This document shows positions 1 to 4,991 of a DNA stretch of 5,626 nucleotides, piece after piece. A program made the translations under genes and the position numbers. Each line of letters starts with the position of its first letter. The first letter of the stretch is position 1. This DNA comes from an uncultured Collinsella sp. (GTDB taxonomy: Bacteria > Actinomycetota > Coriobacteriia > Coriobacteriales > Coriobacteriaceae), in assembly GCA_902489295.1 (NCBI GenBank), contig CABTZM010000140.1, positions 1 to 5,626 of the forward strand, in the 5' to 3' direction. Below the pieces are notes generated by a model. It worked only from the letters and a program-made list of their open reading frames with translations, was not told where the DNA came from and did not search any database.

Positions 1-717
1 GTCGCCATCGTCGACCCCGAGCTCACCTACACCATGCCCGCCAAGCTGTGCGCTCACACCGGCATGGATGCTCTGACCCACTGCATGGAGGCCTACGTTT
101 CCACCTGCGCCTCTATGTTCACCGACGCCAACGCTCTGCACGGCATCCGCGAGATCGTCGAGTGGCTGCCCAAGTCCTATGCTGGCGACCATGAGGCCCG
201 TCAGCACATGCACGAGGCTCAGTGCATCGCCGGTATCGCCTTCTCCTCGGGCCTGCTGGGCATTGTTCACTCCATGGCTCACAAGACCGGTGCTGCCTTC
301 GAGAATGGCCACATCATCCACGGTGCTGCTAACGCCATGTACCTGGGCAAGGTCATCCAGTGGAACTCCAAGGATCCCCGTGCTGCCGAGCGTTACGCTT
401 ACGTGGCCAAGGAGATCCTGCACCTTCCCGGCGAGACCAACGAGGAGCTCATCGCTGCACTCGTCCAGAAGATTCGCGACCTCAACGACCAGCTCAACAT
501 TCCGCAGTCCATCAAGGATTACGCGAATGGTGGCGTGAAGGTCGACGCCGAGAACCCGCAGATGGTTTCCGAGGAGGAGTTCCTCGCCAAGCTGCCCGAG
601 ATCGCCGCGAACGCCGAGCAGGACGCCTGCACGCCCGAGAACCCGCGTGAGACCAAGGCTGCCGACTTCGAGAAGATCCTCAAGGCCTGCTACTACGACA
701 CCGACATCGATTTCTAA
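1..717 (+). CDS. Iron-containing (group III) alcohol dehydrogenase, C-terminal part; 5' end outside window
   Basis: The frame is open from base 1 to TAA at 715-717 and gives 238 residues. The family is about 380-400 residues, so the N-terminal nucleotide-binding domain is missing and the helical metal-binding domain is present. Visible motifs (numbered from base 1) are GMDALTH with D23 and H27, and HSMAHKTG with H90 as metal ligand and H94. These are followed by GHIIHG, where H107 (or H104) should be the fourth ligand. Family members reduce aldehydes to alcohols with NAD(P)H in the cytoplasm during fermentation. The loop between H94 and the last ligand and the YYDTDIDF ending look more like stand-alone clostridial-type enzymes than AdhE, but a fused AdhE cannot be excluded because the start is off-window. 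Codons are strongly biased (AAG, GAG, CTC/CTG, ATC), which suggests high expression. The substrate is not predictable. The internal ATG at 34 is not the start, because homologous sequence precedes it. Confidence 0.93.
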   Translation, partial: VAIVDPELTYTMPAKLCAHTGMDALTHCMEAYVSTCASMFTDANALHGIREIVEWLPKSYAGDHEARQHMHEAQCIAGIAFSSGLLGIVHSMAHKTGAAFENGHIIHGAANAMYLGKVIQWNSKDPRAAERYAYVAKEILHLPGETNEELIAALVQKIRDLNDQLNIPQSIKDYANGGVKVDAENPQMVSEEEFLAKLPEIAANAEQDACTPENPRETKAADFEKILKACYYDTDIDF

Positions 718-738
718 TCGACTCTTGTTATCGTAACG

Positions 739-784
739 AGGGGCTCCGCACGTATCTGTACGGAGCCCCTTTCTTTTTTCTTTT
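739..784 (+). terminator. Intrinsic terminator after the iron alcohol dehydrogenase
   Basis: A perfect 10-bp GC-rich stem (739-748 AGGGGCTCCG pairing with 761-770 CGGAGCCCCT) encloses a 12-nt loop and is followed by a T-rich run (770-784, interrupted by two C). It begins 21 bases after the stop codon. It ends only 16 bases before the gldA start, so a gldA promoter must lie upstream of or inside it, or gldA depends on readthrough. A weaker stem (722-730 with 734-742, 9 pairs including two G.U) shares bases 739-742 with the 5' arm and is mutually exclusive with it. Confidence 0.9.
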
Positions 785-800
785 AGAGAATGGGATAGTT

Positions 801-1901
801 ATGGCTGCAATTTTCAATAGCCCCAGCAAGTACATCCAGGGTCCGGACGAGCTCGCCAAGCTCGGCTCTTACGTTGAGCCGCTCGGCGCTAAGGCCCTCG
901 TCATCGTGACGCCTTCGGGCAAGAAGCGCGTCGGTGCCAAGATCGAGGGCGGTTTTACCGAGGCTAAGGCCGAGCTGCTGTTTGAGGACTTTAACGGCGA
1001 GTGCTCCAAGGGCGAGGTCGATCGCCTGGTTGCGCTCGCTCGCGACAACGGTTGCGACATCATCGTCGGCGTCGGTGGCGGCAAGATCCTCGACACCGCG
1101 AAGGCCGTCGCCTATTACCTGGAGTCCCCGGTTATCATTTGCCCCACCATTGCTTCGACCGATGCCCCGTGTTCGGCGCTTTCGGTGCTCTATACCGATG
1201 ACGGCCAGTTCGACAAATACCTCTTCCTTAAGGCAAACCCCAATATCGTCCTTATGGATACGACGGTTATCGCGGCGAGCCCGGTGCGCCTGACGGTTTC
1301 CGGTATGGGCGATGCGCTCGCAACCTATTTCGAGGCTCAGGCGACGCACGATGCCGACGGCGGCACCTGCGCCGGCGGCAAGGGCGGAATGGCCGGTCTG
1401 GCGCTCGCCAAGCTCTGCTACGAGACGCTTATGGCCGATGGCGTCAAGGCCAAGGTCGCGCTGGAGAAGGGCGCGCTCACGCCTGCCGTCGAGCACATCA
1501 TTGAGGCCAATACGCTGCTTTCGGGCATTGGCTTTGAGAGCTCGGGCCTTGCCGCTGCTCATGCCATCCACAATGGTCTGACGATGCTGCCCGAGTGCCA
1601 CGGCATGTATCACGGCGAGAAGGTCGCCTTCGGCACTATCGTCCAGCTGGTACTCGAGGATGCCCCGACCGAGAAGCTCGAGGAAGTCTTGGGCTTCTGC
1701 ATTGAGCTTGGCCTGCCGGTCACGATGAAGGAACTTGGCGTTGCCGAGCTTACGCGCGAGCAGGCCATGATTGTTGCCGAGGCCGCGTGCGCGCCCGAGG
1801 ACACCATGTGCAATATGCCGTTTGAGGTGACGCCCGAGATGGTCGCAAACGCCATCCTGGGTGCCGACGCACTGGGTCATTATTACCTTATGGATGAGTA
1901 A
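801..1901 (+). CDS. gldA: Glycerol dehydrogenase (NAD-dependent, Zn-type member of the iron-ADH superfamily)
   Basis: This complete gene encodes 366 residues; E. coli GldA is 367. It oxidises glycerol to dihydroxyacetone with NAD+ in the cytoplasm, and family members can also reduce hydroxyacetone or methylglyoxal-type carbonyls. Residues 4-18 (IFNSPSKYIQGPDEL) match the GldA N-terminus and support the ATG at 801. GxGGGKxxDTAK at 90-101 is the nucleotide-binding loop and PTIASTDAPCSALSV at 115-129 is a GldA signature. The zinc ligands are D171 (GMGDALAT), H254 (AAAHAIHNG) and H271 (YHGEKVAFG), all intact. The ribosome binding site is weak (GGGA at 792-795). A strong terminator lies just upstream and another just downstream, so the gene is probably monocistronic or fed by readthrough from the alcohol dehydrogenase. 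With that neighbour it fits glycerol or triol fermentation. Assignment to the family is secure; the physiological substrate is inferred. Confidence 0.96.
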   Translation: MAAIFNSPSKYIQGPDELAKLGSYVEPLGAKALVIVTPSGKKRVGAKIEGGFTEAKAELLFEDFNGECSKGEVDRLVALARDNGCDIIVGVGGGKILDTAKAVAYYLESPVIICPTIASTDAPCSALSVLYTDDGQFDKYLFLKANPNIVLMDTTVIAASPVRLTVSGMGDALATYFEAQATHDADGGTCAGGKGGMAGLALAKLCYETLMADGVKAKVALEKGALTPAVEHIIEANTLLSGIGFESSGLAAAHAIHNGLTMLPECHGMYHGEKVAFGTIVQLVLEDAPTEKLEEVLGFCIELGLPVTMKELGVAELTREQAMIVAEAACAPEDTMCNMPFEVTPEMVANAILGADALGHYYLMDE

Positions 1902-1913
1902 ACTAAGGTAAGG

Positions 1914-1950
1914 AAGGGGCAAAGCCGACAGATGGCTTTGCCCCTTTTTT
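1914..1950 (+). terminator. Intrinsic terminator after gldA
   Basis: A perfect 13-bp stem (1914-1926 with 1934-1946; core GGGGCAAAGCC/GGCTTTGCCCC) has a 7-nt loop (GACAGAT) and runs into six T (1945-1950). It starts 12 bases after the gldA stop. This is a textbook strong rho-independent terminator. Confidence 0.95.
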
Positions 1951-1955
1951 GCTAT

Positions 1956-2017
1956 GGTGCAAAGTGGCCTGTCTCCAATGCACAAGTTGGTGCAGAGGGC
2001 AGGTTACTTTGCGCCAA
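1956..2017 (+). repeat. Intergenic palindromic element with two alternative hairpins (REP/MITE-like, leader or small RNA)
   Basis: Bases 1956-1973 pair with 1998-2015 along all 18 positions, 14 Watson-Crick and 4 G.U. Within the loop, TGCAC (1979-1983) pairs with GTGCA (1990-1994). Alternatively 1987-1997 pairs with 2007-2017 along 11 positions (9 Watson-Crick, 2 G.U), which excludes the long stem. The unit looks like two divergent copies of a GGTGCAnAG palindrome. It begins just after the gldA terminator and ends 10 bases before the ATG at 2028. There is no T-run after it, so it is not an ordinary terminator. A dispersed palindromic repeat, a structured leader and a small RNA are all possible; one copy cannot distinguish them. 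Confidence 0.55.
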
Positions 2018-2027
2018 TCGTTGTTTG

Positions 2028-2384
2028 ATGAAGGGCGGATTCTCGTATGGCGCTCCCATGGTTTATGGCGGTCCGGGCCGGTATGTTCAGGGGCCGGGAG
2101 AGCTCTCGCGTCAAGGCAGATTTCTGTCATGGCTGGGGTGCTCCGCCTATGTCCTGTTTGACCAAGGCACCGAGGATCGACTGTGCAAACAGATCGTCGA
2201 TGGATTTCTGGGCGAAGATCTAAGCGAGCCGTTCTTTAAGATTTATGACGGTCCGTGCAGCGAGATTTCCGATGTCGACCTGCAAGGTGTTGCAAATGCG
2301 GTCTTTAGTAACGAGCGTAACATGGCCAACGAGCAGGCCAAGGTGACCAAACAGAAGCTCGTGCAGCTCATGTGCGAGGCATAG
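2028..2384 (+). CDS. Truncated glycerol dehydrogenase-like paralogue (N-terminal fragment, possible pseudogene)
   Basis: This 118-residue ORF aligns with the N-terminus of the GldA encoded next to it. GGPGRYVQGPGEL matches NSPSKYIQGPDEL, and FKIYDGPCSEISDVDLQGVA matches FEDFNGECSKGEVDRLVALA. Similarity stops near GldA residue 80, before the GxGGGK nucleotide loop. The last ~30 residues form a charged helix-like tail ending MCEA. There is no nucleotide-binding glycine loop, no zinc ligand and no catalytic domain, so it cannot be a working dehydrogenase alone. Codon use is relaxed (AGA, CGA, GGG, TCA, CAA occur) compared with gldA. Neither ATG 2028 nor the in-frame ATG 2058, which matches the GldA start better, has a good ribosome binding site. 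An in-frame ATG at 1932 lies in the gldA terminator loop and is unlikely. It may be a decaying tandem duplicate or a retained small protein. Confidence 0.6.
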   Translation: MKGGFSYGAPMVYGGPGRYVQGPGELSRQGRFLSWLGCSAYVLFDQGTEDRLCKQIVDGFLGEDLSEPFFKIYDGPCSEISDVDLQGVANAVFSNERNMANEQAKVTKQKLVQLMCEA

Positions 2385-2415
2385 CTTGGCGCTTGATCGA
2401 CCTTGTGCAATCGGG

Positions 2416-2444
2416 GCGGCGATAAGCCATGGGCTATTTGCCGC
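2416..2444. other. Imperfect inverted repeat upstream of the [4Fe-4S] protein gene
   Basis: Bases 2416-2422 pair with 2438-2444 (GCGGCGA with TTTGCCGC-type complement, one G.U). After a 2x2 internal mismatch, 2425-2428 (AGCC) pairs with 2432-2435 (GGCT) around a 3-nt loop. No T-run follows on either side. It may act as a weak terminator for the truncated paralogue, as an operator, or not at all. Confidence 0.25.
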
Positions 2445-2463
2445 AAAGATGCGCCGCGTGTAA

Positions 2464-2495
2464 TTTACCCGAGGCGTGGGCCGATGGCGTATCAT
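2464..2495 (+). promoter_or_regulatory. Possible promoter of the [4Fe-4S] protein gene
   Basis: TATCAT at 2490-2495 matches five of six bases of the -10 consensus and lies 40 bases before the ATG at 2536, which would leave a leader of roughly 35 nt. The best -35 candidate (TTTACC at 2464 or TTACCC at 2465) is poor and spaced 19-20 bases away, so the call is tentative. Confidence 0.3.
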
Positions 2496-2520
2496 TATCT
2501 CTTGCTTGTTTGCACTGCTC

Positions 2521-2529
2521 AGGGAGGGG
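2521..2529 (+). promoter_or_regulatory. Shine-Dalgarno site that fixes the [4Fe-4S] protein start at 2536
   Basis: AGGGAGGGG contains GGAGG (2523-2527), 8 bases before the ATG at 2536. It selects this ATG over the upstream in-frame GTG at 2476, which lacks such a site and overlaps the predicted -10 region. Confidence 0.8.
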
Positions 2530-2535
2530 CCGCGC

Positions 2536-3789
2536 ATGGCGCAGGAACACGATCTGTTTGATGACATTATCGAGATCAGCAAGGGTTTCGACTTTCTAAA
2601 AAACCCGCTTGGCGGTGTGACCGATGCGCTCGATCCGTCGGCGCCGCAGTGGAATCCTGCCGACTACAAGGAGCGTCCGCGTGGCAACACCATTCCGTGC
2701 CTGACCTGCAAAAACGAAAAGAGCAGCTGCACCGCGTGCATGGACGTTTGCCCGGTCGACGCTATCGAGGTCGAGGAAGACGCTATCGAGATCCTCGACT
2801 CCTGTCGCAAGTGCGGCCTGTGCGCCGCTGCCTGTCCGACCGAGGCGATCATTTCGCCGCGCCTGGCGCCCAAAAACCTGTATGACGATATCGTCTCTGC
2901 TGCTACGAGCCACGAGACCGCCTACGTCACCTGCACGCGCGCCCTCAAGCGCATGCCGCGCGAAAACGAGGTCGTCGTTGCCTGCGTGGGCGATATTACG
3001 GCCGAGACCTGGTTCTCGGTACTGGCGGACTATCCCAACGTGAGTGTGTACCTGCCGTTGGGTGTGTGCGATAAATGCCGCAACACCGGTGGTGAGGACA
3101 TTCTGGGCGAGGCCATTGCTACCGCCGAGGAGTGGGCGGGCACGGGCATGGGTCTGGAGGTCGATCCCAAGAGCCTCAAGTGCCATAAGCGCCGCGAGTA
3201 CGAGCGCAAGGAGTACATGGAAAAGATCGCCCGCACCACTGGCCTTACCGTGACCAAGCTCAACCCGGCAACGGCGGCGCTGGCCTCGGTGACGCAGAAA
3301 CTCAAAGCCCACCGCCACCAGATTACCCAGTTGGAGCGCACGCTCAACACCATGTGCGGCACCACGACGACCAAGCGTCGCCGTACGCTTACGCACGGTC
3401 GCCAGCTGGTGCTCTCGACGCTGCAGAACCACCCCGAGCTTGCCCAGAATATGCAGGTGAGCACACCGGAATGCGATTTTGACAAGTGCACGTCGTGCGG
3501 CGAGTGCGTCAACGTGTGCCCCACGTTTGCCTGCGATTTGGTGGGAAGCGGTCGCTTTGCATTGGAGTCCACGTATTGCCTAGGTTGCGGAGCCTGCGTC
3601 AAGGTGTGCCCCGAGCATGCGCTCAAGCTGGTCGAGCACGACGCGTCCAATCTGGTCGTTGTCGACCCCGAGGCCGAGGAAAAGGCCGCTCAGAAGGCCA
3701 AGGCCCACGAAGAGGCCCAGAAGGCCAAGGCCGAGGCAAAGGCCAAGCTTGACAAGATGCTCGATCAGGTGGAGAAGCTCGCGGACTAG
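2536..3789 (+). CDS. Multi-[4Fe-4S] ferredoxin-like protein with cysteine-rich central domain (417 aa)
   Basis: The ATG at 2536 is chosen for its strong ribosome binding site. No signal peptide or membrane helix is visible, so it is cytoplasmic. Residues 55-101 form a ferredoxin-like domain: C55xxC58, C65xxC68xxxC72P, then a regular C90xxC93xxC96xxxC100P. Residues 115-230 form a central domain with C133, C150, C178xxC181 and C216. Residues 313-359 form a regular 2x[4Fe-4S] domain: C318xxC321xxC324xxxC328P and C348xxC351xxC354xxxC358P. Residues 377-417 are a charged Ala/Lys/Glu helix. Such proteins carry low-potential electrons between redox enzymes, and up to four clusters are plausible. I do not recognise a named family. 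The central V-A-C-V-G ... L-G-V-C-D-K-C spacing loosely recalls MvhD-type hydrogenase delta subunits, but this is weak. No oxidoreductase partner is encoded next to it. Its transcription is probably separate from ychF. Confidence 0.9.
   Translation: MAQEHDLFDDIIEISKGFDFLKNPLGGVTDALDPSAPQWNPADYKERPRGNTIPCLTCKNEKSSCTACMDVCPVDAIEVEEDAIEILDSCRKCGLCAAACPTEAIISPRLAPKNLYDDIVSAATSHETAYVTCTRALKRMPRENEVVVACVGDITAETWFSVLADYPNVSVYLPLGVCDKCRNTGGEDILGEAIATAEEWAGTGMGLEVDPKSLKCHKRREYERKEYMEKIARTTGLTVTKLNPATAALASVTQKLKAHRHQITQLERTLNTMCGTTTTKRRRTLTHGRQLVLSTLQNHPELAQNMQVSTPECDFDKCTSCGECVNVCPTFACDLVGSGRFALESTYCLGCGACVKVCPEHALKLVEHDASNLVVVDPEAEEKAAQKAKAHEEAQKAKAEAKAKLDKMLDQVEKLAD
3691..3732 (+). repeat. Short in-frame direct repeat in the [4Fe-4S] protein tail
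   Basis: CAGAAGGCCAAGGCC occurs exactly at 3691-3705 and 3718-3732, a 27-base (9-codon) period. It encodes the repeated QKAKA motif of the C-terminal Ala/Lys/Glu helix. It is low-complexity coding sequence and a possible site of length variation. Confidence 0.7.
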
Positions 3790-3816
3790 TCAGCGAGCTC
3801 TATCTCTGCTTCATTT

Positions 3817-3860
3817 GCGCCGCCGCGGTGTCCGGATTCGCCCGGATGCTGCGGCGGCGC
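3817..3860 (+). terminator. Long terminator-like hairpin without T-run, overlapping the ychF promoter
   Basis: Bases 3817-3835 pair with 3842-3860 in 19 consecutive pairs (16 Watson-Crick, 3 G.U) around the 6-nt loop ATTCGC. The outer ten pairs are GCGCCGCCGC with GCGGCGGCGC. It starts 27 bases after the [4Fe-4S] protein stop, so it would form in that transcript's 3' end. The following bases are TATACTTATA rather than a clean T-run, so termination may be inefficient or the hairpin may mainly protect the 3' end. The predicted ychF -10 begins at its last base plus one. Confidence 0.6.
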
Positions 3861-3866
3861 TATACT
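3837..3866 (+). promoter_or_regulatory. Predicted ychF promoter
   Basis: The -10 element TATACT (3861-3866) matches five of six consensus bases. An 18-base spacer separates it from a weak -35, TTCGCC (3837-3842). Transcription would start near 3873, leaving a leader of about 30 nt before the GTG at 3904. The -35 lies in the hairpin loop and the spacer is the hairpin's 3' arm. The leader contains the small repeat GTACCTGTAC (3880-3889). Confidence 0.5.
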
Positions 3867-3891
3867 TATACGGTTTGAAGTACCTGTACCA

Positions 3892-3898
3892 AAAGGAG
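3892..3898 (+). promoter_or_regulatory. Shine-Dalgarno site for the ychF GTG start
   Basis: AAAGGAG at 3892-3898 lies 5 bases before GTG at 3904. It supports a GTG start; the resulting N-terminus SLSIGIVGLPNVGKST matches the conserved YchF beginning. Confidence 0.85.
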
Positions 3899-3903
3899 CT
3901 GTC

Positions 3904-4980
3904 GTGTCCCTTTCCATCGGTATCGTGGGCCTGCCCAACGTGGGCAAGTCGACGCTGTTCACCGCGCTTACCAAAAAGACCGGCCTTGCCGCCAACTACC
4001 CGTTTGCCACGATCGACCCCAACGTGGGTATCGTCGACGTGCCCGATAGCCGCTTGCAAAAGCTTGCCGACATCGTTAACCCGGGCCGCATTGTGCCGGC
4101 GACGGTCGAGTTCGTCGACATCGCAGGTCTGGTGAAGGGCGCTAACGAGGGTGAGGGTCTGGGCAACCAGTTCCTGGCAAACATCCGCGAGACCGATGCC
4201 ATCTGCGAGGTCGTGCGCTACTTTAAGGACCCCAACGTCATGCGTGAGGTGGGCCGCACGGGCGAGTTCGTCGATCCCGCCGGCGATGCCGACACCATCA
4301 TGACCGAGCTCATCCTGGCCGACATGGGCACGCTCGAGAAGCAGCTGCCTAAGCTCGAGAAGGAGGCCAAGCGTGACAAGGAGCTCATGCCCAAGTTCGA
4401 GGTCGCCAAGCGCCTGCTTGCCTGGCTCAACGAGGGCAAGCGCGCCGCATCCATGGAGATGACCGACGAGGAGCGCGCCGCCGCCAAGGGGCTGTTCCTG
4501 CTCACCATGAAGCCCATCCTGTATGTGGCCAACGTGGACGAGGATATGCTCAACGACGACCTGGCGCCCATCGATGGCGTCAAGCCGTTGCCCATCTGCG
4601 CCAAGATTGAGGCCGAGCTTTCCGAGCTCGATCCCGAGGACGCCGCCGACTACCTGGAGAGCCTGGGCCTGGAACAGCCCGGTCTGGACGTGCTCGCGCA
4701 GGCGGCCTATAAGCTGCTCGGTCTGCAGTCGTTCTTTACGGCCGGCGAGATGGAGGTCAAGGCCTGGACGGTTCGTCAGGGCGCGACCGCCCCGCAGGCC
4801 GCCGGCGTCATCCACACCGATTTTGAGCGCGGCTTTATTAAGGCCGAGGTTATTGGCTATGACGACTACATCGAGCTCGGTGGCGAGCAGGGCGCCAAGG
4901 CTGCCGGCAAACTGCGTATTGAGGGCAAGGACTATGTCATGGCCGATGGCGACGTCGTGCACTTCCGCTTTAACGTGTAA
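3904..4980 (+). CDS. ychF: Redox-regulated ribosome-associated ATPase YchF (OLA1 family, Obg-like)
   Basis: The 358-residue product begins with GTG; E. coli YchF has 363. The P-loop is GLPNVGKST (9-17), followed by NYPFATIDPNVG (31-42). The G3 motif is DIAG (72-75) and the G4 position reads NVDE (210-213) instead of NKxD; this is the known reason YchF proteins prefer ATP to GTP. A helical insert spans about 130-200, and the C-terminal TGS domain (about 280-358, ending DGDVVHFRFNV) is complete. The family binds ribosomes and modulates translation and oxidative-stress responses in the cytoplasm. No catalytic or binding motif is missing. The gene has its own predicted promoter, and the next gene starts 11 bases after its stop with the ribosome binding site overlapping the ychF stop, so the two are probably cotranscribed and may be translationally coupled. 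Confidence 0.98.
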   Translation: MSLSIGIVGLPNVGKSTLFTALTKKTGLAANYPFATIDPNVGIVDVPDSRLQKLADIVNPGRIVPATVEFVDIAGLVKGANEGEGLGNQFLANIRETDAICEVVRYFKDPNVMREVGRTGEFVDPAGDADTIMTELILADMGTLEKQLPKLEKEAKRDKELMPKFEVAKRLLAWLNEGKRAASMEMTDEERAAAKGLFLLTMKPILYVANVDEDMLNDDLAPIDGVKPLPICAKIEAELSELDPEDAADYLESLGLEQPGLDVLAQAAYKLLGLQSFFTAGEMEVKAWTVRQGATAPQAAGVIHTDFERGFIKAEVIGYDDYIELGGEQGAKAAGKLRIEGKDYVMADGDVVHFRFNV

Positions 4981-4983
4981 GGA
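4979..4983 (+). promoter_or_regulatory. Shine-Dalgarno site overlapping the ychF stop codon
   Basis: AAGGA at 4979-4983 includes the last two bases of the ychF TAA (4978-4980) and sits 8 bases before ATG at 4992. This arrangement supports the 4992 start and favours translational coupling to ychF. Confidence 0.7.
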
Positions 4984-4991
4984 CGACGCAT

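Noticed and set aside
722..760. gldA promoter with TTGTTA (725-730) as -35 and TATCTG (753-758) as -10
   Set aside because: The spacer would be 22 bases, too long for a standard promoter, and both elements lie in hairpin arms or loop.
783..1985. 400-codon minus-strand open frame opposite gldA
   Set aside because: It is a mirror of the codon bias of the well-supported gldA, has no recognisable domain, and would start and end within the two terminators.
1956..2017. CRISPR-like or tandem repeat array
   Set aside because: Only two divergent GGTGCAnAG half-units occur, with no regular spacers and no cas gene in the window.
1932..2027. Upstream ATG at 1932 as start of the truncated GldA-like ORF
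   Set aside because: The ATG lies in the loop of the gldA terminator and the extra 32 residues translate the terminator and hairpin element; GldA similarity begins only after about 2058.
2476..2535. Upstream GTG at 2476 as start of the [4Fe-4S] protein
   Set aside because: It lacks a ribosome binding site and overlaps the likely -10 region, whereas ATG 2536 has a strong site 8 bases upstream.
2596..3432. 278-codon minus-strand open frame opposite the [4Fe-4S] protein
   Set aside because: The plus frame has ordered cysteine motifs and a strong ribosome binding site; the antisense product is Arg/Gly-rich with no domain.
3811..4962. 383-codon minus-strand open frame opposite ychF
   Set aside because: It is antisense to a highly conserved gene with low-complexity Leu/Gly/His composition typical of shadow frames in high-GC DNA.
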